Shown here: positions 32,930 to 43,464 of the stretch, one piece after another
How the letters are laid out: each line of letters begins with the position of its first letter
Position numbering within the stretch: position 1 is the stretch's first letter
Assembly (NCBI RefSeq): GCF_000715075.1
Contig: NC_134082.1
Location: forward strand, 139,612,948-139,676,947
Direction of reading: 5' to 3'
DNA length: 64,000 bases
DNA from: Nicotiana tabacum
Lineage: Eukaryota > Streptophyta > Magnoliopsida > Solanales > Solanaceae
Notes under the pieces: generated by a model
The model's input: the letters and a program-made list of their open reading frames with translations, nothing else
Told to the model about the DNA's origin: nothing
Databases searched by the model: none
Translations under genes and position numbers: made by a program

Positions 32930-33570
32930 TATATATATCAACTTGGAGAGTGTTTAGATTAAGACACTTCTCGTATTCGGACTATCAAGATCGACTAAAT
33001 GAGAGTGTGGCTGACATGGGTAAAGAACAAATCAGCCACACTTTTCTGGACCCCTTTTTTTGGGGAAAGGATAGTGGGTAGGGCTTATCTTCCCCCCAGA
33101 CTACTTTACTCACTGGAAATCATTCCACGTACAGGAACTAGCAGTCCCTTTTTAGTACCACCTTTCCTTTTCTTCTAAAGAAGAAAATTCTCAAATTCCC
33201 ACAAATGGTTTGAATAAGCATTCCTTAGAGAGGGAATGTCGGATGAGACACTATTTAGCCTTCTTTCAGGAGTTGTAGATAGTATCACCTTTAGCTGGTA
33301 GCTAGTTTACCGGATAAATTGAGTTGTCGTGACGATACCTTTCAACATCGGAAAAGACTTCTCTTCATCACGAGACTGATCGGATCTGCTGTAGACACCC
33401 GAGAGATCTTCACAAGGCAAGCTAAAATAAAAGACTATATATATTTTCAGGTCTTTGGAGTCTCTAGACATTTCTTGATGGTCCCATGATTTCCGTTTTT
33501 ACTTTCAACTGGTACTAGAAACATACGAGAGAAAATTAATATTTTCATTCCCCTGCGAAGAAAATGACAT
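32930..33570. other. Possible mitochondrial DNA insertion (NUMT)
   Basis: The base make-up differs sharply from both sides: GC is higher, and purine/pyrimidine-balanced unique sequence such as 'gaaatcattccacgtacagg' and 'ccggataaattgagttgtcg' resembles plant mitochondrial intergenic DNA. No gene is readable. This is a composition-based guess. Confidence 0.35.
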
Positions 33571-33574
33571 TTCA

Positions 33575-33963
33575 GATATTAACTACTACTATAAAATGTA
33601 TAGCAATACTAATTTTTGGCCAATTTTCATATTCAATTTGACTAAATGATTCGTTAATTATCTGATTACTAATTAGAGAATTTTTTTCTTTTTTTGTTTC
33701 ATTCGATTCATCTATTTCTTTAAATCTAAATAATACAATTGAATTTACTTTTAAAAGTTCTTTTCTCATTTTTTTTTATAAATAGACTACTTTTGATAAG
33801 TCATTTTTTGGTTTCTTTTGAAACTCTTCGAAATAATTTTATTTTTCCTTTTAAAACTTTTAGAGTTATAAAATATTTCTTTTTGACTATTTTCAACAAA
33901 AAAAATCCGAGTTCCTTAAAAATGAGCTCAACTAAGGACGGGCATTTCCGAAGAGTTTTCTAT
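33575..33963 (-). pseudogene. ycf1: ycf1-like plastid DNA fragment (NUPT)
   Basis: On the minus strand, pieces in different frames read '[17 protein letters not shown]', '[10 protein letters not shown]', '[29 protein letters not shown]' and '[17 protein letters not shown]'. The Lys/Asn/Ile-rich make-up and these phrases resemble plastid Ycf1 (Tic214). Frameshifts and stops show it is not functional. The fragment ends where the copia LTR begins. Identification is by pattern; alignment with a Solanaceae plastome would settle it. Confidence 0.55.
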
Positions 33964-34253
33964 TGAGATAGTTAAGAAGTGAGCACGTGACAATCATGTG
34001 TGTTAGTTAGTTAGGGAGTTTTAATTATTATTAGAACGTTGTTAGATTAGTAATGAGTACTAGTTAGATAGTTAGTAGATGTGTTAGCTCAAGTATAAAT
34101 AGATGTATATTGTATAGATTTTCAGTTAGTTGAAATAGGAACAATTGATTCTCTCTCTCTCTCTCTCTCTCTCGTCTCCTTCCTCTGTTAACATTCCTCC
34201 ATTTTTGAAGCTTAGAACTCAGCTTGCATGGCTGTGTAGCTCAGCTTTTTTCA
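33964..34253 (+). repeat. 5' LTR of copia element 2
   Basis: The end is firm: '…cagcttttttca' is followed immediately by the primer-binding site. TATAAATA lies at 34094-34101 and a CT microsatellite at about 34150-34173. The start is uncertain; TGAGATAG at 33964 is taken because ycf1-like sequence stops there, but 33979 is also possible. Confidence 0.6.
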
Positions 34254-34265
34254 TGGTATCAGAGC
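34254..34265 (+). promoter_or_regulatory. Primer-binding site (initiator tRNA-Met type), copia element 2
   Basis: TGGTATCAGAGC directly follows the LTR; it is complementary to the 3' end of plant initiator tRNA-Met, the usual copia primer. Confidence 0.9.
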
Positions 34266-34388
34266 AGAGAGGCCATTAATATGGACCTAAGCTCATAGAT
34301 CTTAGCTTAGTTTCCGCGATTCAGTTTGATTCTGTAGTTTTATCTTCTTTTCTGCGAATCTAGGGCATGAATTGAAGAGATCATAAAA

Positions 34389-35100
34389 TGGAGACATTTG
34401 ATAATACATTGCCAGAAAATCTAAGTCACAATCATCATCTATTTCTACACTCAACGGACAATTTTAGGAGCTGTTCTAATCTCACTTCAATTGACAGGGT
34501 CAGACAATTGCTCTGTGTGGATTAGGGCAATGTGTATTGCGATATTAGGTCGCAACAAAATAGGATTCATTGAAGGCAAATGTAAGAAGGAAGATTACGG
34601 TACGAATTTGATAGATCTGTGGGAGAGATGTAATGCGATTGTTCTCTTGTGGATAATGAACTGTGTATCGAGTGATTTGCTGAGTGAAATTGTGTATTCC
34701 TCAGATGCATATGCTGTTTGGAAGGACTTGAAGGAGAGATTTGATAAAGGCAATGGTTCTAGAATTCTCAAAGTTGCGTGAACTTTGGGTTGAATTTGAC
34801 TGTTTGGCACCAACTCCTGGTTGTGATTGTCCAAAGTCAAGTGAGTATGAGGTTTTTATGCGTAGGCAAAAGCTATTGCAGTTTCTTATGGGATTCAATG
34901 AGACAAATGAACAAGCACGTGAGCAGATCATGATGATGGATCCACTTCCACTATGAATAAAGCCTATTCTATGTTGATGAAAAGAGGAAGCCAAAGAAGT
35001 ATGAAAAATACAGTAGTTCCTGCTGACAATGCTGAGATGACAACCCTGTTGACAATAAAAGAAAATCAATACATACAACTTGTTTACATACCTTGTGAGA
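34389..35100 (+). pseudogene. Copia element 2: gag remnant
   Basis: From the ATG at 34389 (METFDNTLPENL) a frameshift near 34465 leads into 'TGSDNCSVWIRAMCIAILGRNKIGFIEG', the usual N-terminal copia Gag motif, followed by 'LWERCNAIVLLWIMNCVSSDLLSEIVYSSDAYAVWKDLKERFDKG'. A second frame change near 34780 gives 'KSSEYEVFMRRQKLLQFLMGFNETNEQAREQIMMMDPLP', then a stop. Coding similarity stops near 35100, where the deleted gypsy element begins. The element resumes at 39817 with the pre-integrase region, so the end of gag and most of protease are missing. Confidence 0.8.
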
Positions 35101-36054
35101 TGACCTTCACCTTCACGATTTTAATATTATAAGTGCTTATGATATTTATAACAAGCGATAAGTAAAGTCGTGAAGGTGAGAGCGTGAACGAGTTGAAGAA
35201 AATGAGGTTGGTCGAAGTTTGACATTGGAGATAAAATATGGTTCAAGCTATAATACCCGGTATTTATGGACTAGTGTCATACAAGGTATCACATGACCAT
35301 GATAGTAAGGTGTATAAAGTGTGTTAAATGTGAGTAGTATTTTAAGTAATTTGAGATAATTCTTAATTATGTGGATAATTGATTAATTAATAGATAATTA
35401 TTGTGTGGGCATCAATCCACGTGTAAGTAGTCATGCAACTTACTGATTTAGTTGTTTGCTATGTATTGAGCTTGTGCCACCTATACTTGATTGTTTCTTA
35501 CGTGGAGTTGTTTTGTTGATTTTGTGAACATAAAAAATTCTAGTTAGTGCAAGTAGAGAACTTAATAGATAACATACTTATATAGTGTCTTAAAGAGTTA
35601 CCATTACAAAGAGTTAGTATATTATCATTTTTAAATTTTTTTTCACGGTAGAACTCCCCAAACCAATTCTTTGATTAAGCTTTGAATTGGATTATATTAC
35701 GCAATAGCAACGGGATTTGCAATTCTAAGGGAATACAGTACAATCTTTCTAAAAATATCATACGAATTTTTTTCTGCTTTGATCCACAGTTACATATTTT
35801 TTTGCAAAGTCGTATGTTAGAGAGATTGTCAAGAGAATCGGCTCAGGTATGTTAAGGCTAATCATTCCTTCTTTTGGCATGATCCAAGTAACGATACGTA
35901 AACGTAATATTATTTCATAAATGGTTCTACTCTTAGTAACTAAGAAGGTCTATGTTATTCATTCCTGTAAAATGATATTCAAGCATGTCTAAGCATGTTC
36001 TTAAATCTCTATTAAGGTATTTGATAAATATGTTAATGTTTATAATATAGTCAT

Positions 36055-36262
36055 ATATGCATCTTCATGCATTTACCACCATGCTACAGCCGGTCGAGCA
36101 ATCATGCATTTATCACCGAGCTAAGGCCGGTTGGGCAGTTACATATTTACCATCGAGTTACGGCCGATTGGGAAGTAACATATTTACTACCGAACTACGG
36201 CCGTTCAAGCAGTCATGCATTTATCACCGCGCTATGGCCGGTCGGGCAGTTACCGCTGATTA
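36055..36262 (+). repeat. 40-bp tandem array in the left LTR
   Basis: About five copies of 'catttaccaccgagctacggccggtcgggcagt' at about 40-bp spacing; the right LTR has about six at 38920-39165. Confidence 0.85.
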
Positions 36263-36315
36263 GCTGGGCAATCATGCATCATAAGATATGGATAATAGTC
36301 TCAAAGAGAAACATG

Positions 36316-36320
<5 letters not shown>

Positions 36321-36384
<64 letters not shown>
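36321..36384 (+). repeat. (AT)32 microsatellite
   Basis: Pure AT dinucleotide repeat. The right LTR has only a short 'tgtatatatatg' at the same place, so the expansion happened after the element inserted. Confidence 0.95.
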
Positions 36385-36386
<2 letters not shown>

Positions 36387-36985
36387 TTAACGTATGAGTA
36401 TAATAAGTATGCATATACGGTGACACTTTAGAGATTCAGGTTGATTCTTATATTTCTTTAATTTATGTTGACTTATTGTTATGTTTCAGTTCTACCTTAC
36501 CTAGTCGGTACATTATTCATACTAACATCCTTTTTTTAGGGACGCTGCATTCATGCCTGCAGGCATAGGTAATCAGTTTGACGAGCCCTCATAGTAGACG
36601 AGGTTAGCATTCAATGAAGGATCGGTAAGACTCCACCTCATTCGGATTGCAACCGAGTCTATGGATCATTGTGTTAGAGTTTTGTTATAGAATTATGGGT
36701 AGGTCGGTACCCTGTCCTATTTGATGTCGAATAATATTAGAGGCTTTGTAGACAGAGGTTCATTTTGTACAGTATGTCAGAGGTCTTGATGGGTCATGTG
36801 TATTCATGTTCTAAGAACGATGGTTCATTGATACAGTATTTCCCACTTATAGTTATACATTACGAGTTATGGCCATGTTGGCCCATGATAGTTACAGAAG
36901 AAAAAAAAATGAGTTACAGAGTGGTTCGCTCTGGCCAGTACGGCACCGGGTGCCAGCCACGCCTCTCCAGGTTTGGGGCGTGACA

Positions 36986-37451
36986 TGCGTAATTGACCAT
37001 TCCTTGAACCAAGCGAGCAGAGCCAGGACTTTCACTATATATTGTTGCATGCAACAATTATAATTGAGAGGCTATAGGTCATTTAGGAAATGTTACCCTT
37101 CTTTTGTTTCCAAATCGTGTCATAGATGTAAGTCGTAAGAAGTCATCATGAAGCTTTCGCTAGATTTTGTATGCACTAGAGGTGCTGGTATCACAGTAGA
37201 GCTTTAAGGCGTAATTTCCACCTATATGGAAGGGAGGTTATAAAAGAAACAGAAGATATGATGCGAGATTGAAAAGTAAGTAAGGTAAAGGTGAAGAAGA
37301 TACGAGACACTCAAGTACAAAAGGTTGTGAATAGTCGGGACTTCGGATATAGTTTGGGTTTTAGTTTAGTTTACAGAGGAAACCCTAGTGAAAATTTTGT
37401 AAATCTCTAAGAGTTAACATTCGAGAACGAATGTTTTAAAGGGCGGAAGGA
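36986..37451 (+). other. Interior of the deleted gypsy element, with hairpin and polypurine tract
   Basis: Holds a leader remnant, no coding sequence, then 'acattcgagaacgaatgt' (37417-37434; 7-bp stem, AGAA loop) and a purine tract (aaagggcggaagga) immediately before the right LTR. Confidence 0.7.
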
Positions 37452-39816
37452 TGTTACATCCCATACTTTGATATTAGGATGAGTCGTAGTAATCTATATG
37501 TGCTTGAAGGGATTAAGACCATTCATGAGATTATAGAGGATTTATGATTATGTTATTGTAAGACTCCTTAAGTTTAACAACCTTGATACCGTTATATACA
37601 TTTGATATGGTATTTTGAGTGGAACATTTTTGTAAAAAGTTTGAAAAATATGATTTTGTATAGTTATTAATATTACTACTTCCGAATATACTTTAAATTA
37701 TATACATAATGTGAGAAAGGTTATGAGATTTTCTTTATTGTAAAGATAGAAATTATTTTCTCACAGGAAAAGAAAGTTATCTTTTTACCATTTTAAGAAT
37801 TAAGTGTATGAAAATTTATACTCTTTATATGATATTAGGAAAATTAGAAGTTGAAAAAAATATGTATATTTTTGCATGGATATTTTAATGAAATAATAGT
37901 GTATGTAATGATTTTATATAGTACCATAATTTATTAATATTTTAATATTGTATTAGTAGTACTTTAGGATGAAGACGAAACTATTTTTAAGGTTATAAGT
38001 GCTTATGATATTTATAATAAGCGATAAGTAAAGTCGTGAAAGTGAGATAGTAAACGAGTCGAAGAAAATAAGGTTGGTCGAAGTTTGACATTGGAGATAA
38101 AATACGGTTCAAGCTAACCCGGTATTTATGGACTAGTGCCATATAAGGTACCACATGACCATGATAGTAAGGTGTATAAAGTATGTTAAAAGTAAGTAGA
38201 ATTTTAGTAATTTGAGATAATTTTTAATTATAAGGATAATTGATTAATTAGTAGATAATTATTCACTGGGCATCAATCCACGTGTAAGTAGTCATGCAAC
38301 TCATTGATTTAGTTGTTTGCTATGCATTGAGCCTGTGCCACCTATACTATTGTTTCTTACGTGGTGTTGTTTTGTTGATTTTGTGAACATAAGAAATTCT
38401 AGTTAGTGCATGTAGAGAACTTAATAGATAACATACTTATATAGTGTCTTAAAGAGTTACCATTACAAGGAGTTAGTATATTATCATTTTTAAACTTTTT
38501 CTTCACGGTAGAACTCCACAAAATAATTCTTTGATTAAGCTTTGAATTGGATTATATTACGTAATAGCAATGGAATTTGCAATTCTAAGCGAGTACAGTA
38601 CAATCTTTCTCAAGAATATCATATGGATTTTTTCCTACTTCGATCCGCCGTTACGTGTTCTTTTGCAAAGACTGTGTTAGAGGGATTTTCAAGAGAATCT
38701 ACTCAGGTATGTTAAGGCTAATCATTCCTTCTTTTGGCATGATGAAAGTAACGATACGTAAACGTAATATTATTTCATAAATGATTCTACTCTTAGTAAC
38801 TAAGAATGTCTATGTTATTCATTCCCGTAAGATGATATTCAAGCATGTCTAAGCATATTCCTAAGCCTTTGTTGAGGTATTTGATAAAGATGTTAATGTT
38901 ATAACATAGTGATACATGCATCTTCATTCATTTCCCACTGTACTACAGCCGGTCGGGCAATCATACATTTAACACCGAGCTACTGCCGGTTGGGCAGTTA
39001 CATATTTACCACCGAGCTATGGCCGATAGGGCAGTCATGCATTTACCACCAAGCTACGACCGGTTGGGCAGTTACATTTTTCTCATCGAGCTACGGCCAG
39101 TTGGGCATTCATGTATTGACCATCGCGCTAAGGCCGATCGGACATTTACCACTGATCAGTTGGGCAGTCATGCATCATAAGATATGGATAATAGTCTTAA
39201 AGAGAAGCATTGTATATATATGAGTATAATAAGTATGCATATACGGTGGCACTTTAGAGATTCAGGTTGATTCTTATATGTCACGTTGATTCTTATATAT
39301 CTTTAATTTATGTTGACTTATTGTTATGTTTCAATTATGCCTTACATACTCTGTACATTATTCATACTGAAGTTTTTTTAGGGACGCTGAATTCATGCCT
39401 GCAGGTATAGATAATCAGTTTGACGAGCCCTTACAGTAGACGAGGTTAGCATTCAACGAAGGATTGGTAAGACTCCACCTCATTCGGAGTGTAGCCGAGT
39501 CTATGGGTCATCGTGTCAGAGTTTTGCTACAGAATTATGGGTAGGTCGGTTCACTGTCCAATTTGATGTTAAAAAATCTTAGAGGCTTTGCAGATAGAGG
39601 TTCATTTTGTACAGTACGTTAGAGGCCTTGACCGCCCATATGTATTCATGTTCTAAGAATGATGGTTCATTGATATAATATTTTCCCACTTATAGTTATA
39701 CATTATGAGTTGTGGCCATGTTGGCCCATGATAGTTAAAAAAAGTATCAGAGTGGTTCGCTCGGGCCAGTACGACATCGGGTGCCAGCCACGCCTCCCCA
39801 GGTTTGGGGCGTGGCA
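37452..39816 (+). repeat. Right LTR of the deleted gypsy element
   Basis: 2365 bp, TGTTACATCCCATAC to GGGGCGTGGCA. It contains the 40-bp array at 38920-39165. Short ORFs inside it are chance products. Confidence 0.85.
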
Positions 39817-40917
39817 ACCACAAACTACTACTAGGAATAATAAAGGAATAATTCAAGGTTAGGTTGCAAAAAAGGCAGACCTGGACATTGGACTCTAGCA
39901 TAGAAGGCTTGGACATGCTTCAACAGGAGCAGTGAAGCAACTTTTTTCATTAGTCTATGATGACTGTAAAGGAAAGATAGACAATTGTAATGTGTGTCCT
40001 TTAGCTAGACATTGTAAGTTGTCATTTAGCATAAGTAGTAACAGAGTTGAAGATGTGTTTCACTTGTTATATATTGATGTGTGGGGACCATATGCTGTGC
40101 AAACCTTTGATGGCAATAAACTATTTTTGACAATTGTTGTTGATCATTCAAGAACGACTTGGGTTTACTTGTTGAAATTGAAAAGTGATGTGTTGATTTT
40201 ACTGAGAAACGTTTTAAATTTAGTTCATACTCAGTTCAATAGACAGGTCAGGATGACTAGAACTAATAATGAGACAGAATTTGTAAATGAGGCATGTAGT
40301 AAGCTATTCCAATCGAATGGAATTATTCATCAAAGGACTTATGCTTACACACCTAAACAGAATGGAATTGCTGAAATAAAGAACATACATGTGCTAGAGA
40401 TAGCAAGAGTAATGAGGTTTCAAGGACACATACCTTTGAGATTTTGGGGACACCGTGTGCTGGCAGCAATGTATGTCATTAATAGATTACCATCAAGTGT
40501 ATTAGCAGGGAAAAGTTCTTTTGAAGTGTTTCACAAGAGGAAGCCAAACATTGAATATATAAGGACAATTGGTTGTCTATGTTTACCAAAGAGAATGAAT
40601 GTTCATGACAAGTTTGAAACTAGAGCAACAACAACAGTTTTAATGGGCTATTCAGAAGTCACAAAGGGTTATATCCTATATGATTTGTTTAAGCAATGTT
40701 TCTTTGTAACTAGGGATGTTATCTTCAAAGAGTCCTTGTTTCCTTTCAAGTATAAGAGGCATGAGAAGCAACATCTACTTGTAAACATGGAGTTGCATCA
40801 CATGATGCAACAACCACCTCACCACTTGATGCAACAGTCCATGAACCAGCTCTTAATATTGAGGAGCAGGCTGTTCTTGATGATATTACAAGAGCAACTG
40901 ATGAGGAAGAAAGAATG
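39817..40917 (+). pseudogene. Copia element 2: pre-integrase and integrase
   Basis: Just after the gypsy LTR, a frame with one stop gives 'HRRLGHASTGAVKQLFS' (pre-integrase zinc-binding start) and 'CNVCPLARHCKLSF'. Integrase follows: 'FHLLYIDVWGPY' with the first catalytic Asp, 'FVNEACSKLFQSNGIIHQRTYAYTPKQNGIAEIKN' with the Glu region; the usual SDNGxEF motif reads 'RTNNETEF', so the second catalytic Asp is changed to Asn. 'LPSSVLAGKSSFEVFHKRKPN' and 'TIGCLCLP' are typical later motifs. The ORF 39932-40918 is open for 328 codons, so decay is modest, but the missing Asp would inactivate it. Confidence 0.85.
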
Positions 40918-42099
40918 ACCTTGACAGATCATGTTCATGACCAACATTTCACTGATGGGAAGACAGAACAAGTAACTAGTGAAGTACCAGGCCATGATAT
41001 AGAGGGTACTAGGAAGTCCACCATAGACAAACGAGTACCATCTTGGATGATTGACTATGTGACTACAGCTGCACTAGACCAGTCACCTAAACCTTATTCC
41101 ATTTGCAATTATGTTTGCTATGATGGATTTAAGCCAGCTTATCAGGACTATTTGGGAGCTTTCTTTGCTGTTGTTGAACCTAAGACATTCCATGAAGCAT
41201 CCAAAGATAAGAGGTGGATTGAAGCCATGAAAGCAGAAATTCAAGCCTTAGAAGACAACAAGACATGGGAATTAGTGGCATTACCAGCATGAAAGACTCC
41301 TATAGGTTGCAGATGAGTTTACAAGGTAAAGTAAAAAGACAATGGAGATACTCAGAGGTCAAGGCATGCTTGGTAACCAAGGGATATAGCCAGAAAGAAG
41401 GTTTGAACTACCATGAAATATTTTATCCAGTTGTGAAAATGGTTACTGTCCAAGCAGTGATTCCTGTTGCAGCAACTGAAGGGTGGCATATACATCAAAT
41501 GGATATATATAATGCCTTCCTTCAAGAGGACCTCTATGATGAAGCATACATGAAGTTGCCTGAGGGATTTTTCAGCCAGAGGGAGAATAATGGCAAGGTG
41601 TGTAGGCTTGTCAAATCCCTATATGGGCTGAAACAAGCAAGTAGGCAGTGGAATGTCAAATTAACTGAGACACTGATTCATCAAGGATTTATGCAAAGAT
41701 CCCTAGATTGTTCCTTGTTTACAAAAAAGCAAGACAGTAAAATAGTGGTCATCCTTGTATATGTGGATGACATGCTAATAACTGGTAATGATCTGGTGCT
41801 TATGGAGGAAACCAAGAAGCAATTACATCGGTCCTTCAAGCTTAAGGATTTGGAGGAACTGAAATATTTCTTGGGCATTGAGTTCTGTTGATCTCACAAA
41901 GGAATTATGATGAACCAAAGAAAGTATAGCTTAGAGCTGATATGAGAAATGGGGTTGAGTGCAACTAAGTCAAGATGGACACCTTTGGATTGCAATCAGA
42001 AGCTCACAACTACTGAACTGGAGGAAATTACAAAATCAGGTAGTGATGAACCACTGGAAGACAAAGGACAGTATCAAAGACTGATTGACCAATTGATAT
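40918..42099 (+). pseudogene. Copia element 2: reverse transcriptase
   Basis: 'WIEAMKAEIQALEDNKTWELVALPA' is followed by a TGA at about 41290 and frame changes. RT then continues with 'KACLVTKGYSQKEGLNYHEIFYPV', 'HQMDIYNAFLQEDL', 'KSLYGLKQASRQWN' and the active site YVDD (41760-41771), then 'DLEELKYFLGIEF' and a stop at 41889. The C-terminal RT segment is readable to 'QRLIDQLI', where the Athila-like LTR begins at 42100. RNase H is therefore displaced, possibly beyond the right end of the window. Confidence 0.85.
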
Positions 42100-43441
42100 T
42101 GATAGTAGGCTATAATTACGTATTTTAGTCGCTTATCGCACTCTAATTTACTGCACTTTTATTGTGTTTGAGCTTTAATCGCTAGTATTTTGCATTTATT
42201 ATGTGTTTTATGCCTTGCAGGAGCGCTTTTGAGTTATGCAGATGTTCTGGAACGAATTCGAGATATTTGGAACTTTGATGTCTGAGTAAAAGCCCAAGGG
42301 ATTAAACTGGGATCGTGTTCGGGAGTCGAGGATCAATTCTGGACGTCAAAATTCAAGGAAGAAGCAACTGCTGAAGAAATGCACTAGTGCGAGGCACTAT
42401 GCAACACACAGTGTGAGGCATTAGTGTAATTTTATGTCAGAAATTTCCAAAGTTCAAAAATTGGGGTTTTTTGGTCTGACAGGAAAAAGCACTAGTGCGA
42501 CGCACGGGGCGACATACACTGCAATGCCTGGAAAGCATTAAGTTTGCAAGTTTTCCTATTTCGGCTAGGAAAGGGAGATTTCATCTAGGTCTGACCCTAC
42601 TTGGTATAAATACTTGGAAAAACGTCATTTTCTGAACTTTTGACATACTTTAGACCTAAGGAAGACACGCTTGAGGGAGGCTTATAACTAGTTTTTCTTC
42701 TCTTCCTTTCCGGTAATTTCATGGTTTCTTAGTTCTGGAGTTTTGGATGCTGTAAGAACGTTGTAGTTTGAAGCTTGAATTGTTCTTATTATTTTATCAT
42801 ATTGGTTTATTTATTCAATTTTTCGCATAATTATTTGATTGCTTGATCACCAATTGAACATTATCTACGAATTTAGAATTGAACTCAGGAGAGGGGATTC
42901 TAGATTGCATATAAGATTGAGTAGATCAAGATCTTGAACTGGAGCATCGGGAGCAGATTTGCGGTTGGGATAGGGATATACCTAATCACCTTGCTTGGTT
43001 ACTATACAGGAATTATTAATGCATTCTTGTTAATTCTAATTCCATTGAAATATAATCGTTAGGTTAGCTTGAATAGACGAGTAGTTCTTCGGGAGAAGGC
43101 TACGAGTAATATTAACCATGTCAATCAATAAACTAAATAAATTAATTAGACAATTTAAGTGGAAAACTCAATGGGATTGTTAGCTAACCCATAGCTCTAG
43201 AATATTTTCTCCCATTGAATTTGTCTTAAAGCTTGTCGTTGTTTTCTTTAATCTCTTAGTTTGTTACTCTAGATTAGTTTAAGTTAATTATTCAGACTTT
43301 AGGATTTGCTTGAATAGATTAATTGTTTGAGTTTAATTTAGTTGATAGTTAATCACAAGTCCTTGTGGGTACAATATCTGGACTTAACATCATATATTAT
43401 TTGTCGACCACGTATATTTGCGTGTGTGTTTGGGAGCAACA
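42100..43441 (+). repeat. 5' LTR of an Athila-like gypsy element
   Basis: 1342 bp, TGATAGTAGGCTATAATTACG to GGGAGCAACA. It interrupts the copia RT gene at codon level; the expected left target duplication is GATAT (42095-42099). TATAAATA lies at 42605-42612. The upstream part has repeated 'cactagtgcgaggcac'-like words at 42380-42545. The primer-binding site follows at 43448. Confidence 0.8.
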
Positions 43442-43447
43442 AGTTTT

Positions 43448-43464
43448 TGGCGCCGTTGCCGGGG
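43448..43464 (+). promoter_or_regulatory. Primer-binding site (TGGCGCCGTTGCCGGGG)
   Basis: TGGCGCCGTTGCCGGGG six bases after the LTR matches the tRNA-Asp type primer site used by Athila and related plant gypsy elements. Confidence 0.9.

Larger units (their letters stand above)
35121..36985 (+). repeat. Left LTR of the deleted gypsy element (5' truncated)
   Basis: Matches 37990-39816 from 'ataagtgcttatgatatttata' to the end and lacks about the first 540 bp of the full LTR. It contains an (AT)32 microsatellite at 36321-36384 that the right LTR lacks. Confidence 0.8.
35104..39816 (+). mobile_element. Internally deleted gypsy element (two LTRs, 466-bp interior)
   Basis: A left LTR (about 35121-36985, 5' truncated) and a complete right LTR (37452-39816) are co-linear and share ends (GGTTTGGGGCGTGACA / GTGGCA). 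Only 466 bp lie between them. The interior begins with part of a leader similar to that at 49045-49130 ('gaggctacatgac…gagtcgtaag'), has no gag or pol, and ends with a 3' region, hairpin and polypurine tract. The primer-binding site is absent. It is a non-autonomous remnant sitting inside copia element 2, and the left end is a repair junction, not a clean LTR end. Confidence 0.8.

Noticed and set aside
33739..33966. Plus-strand 75-codon ORF
   Set aside because: It is the reverse strand of the ycf1-like fragment; Phe/Leu-rich reading is the complement of a Lys-rich gene.
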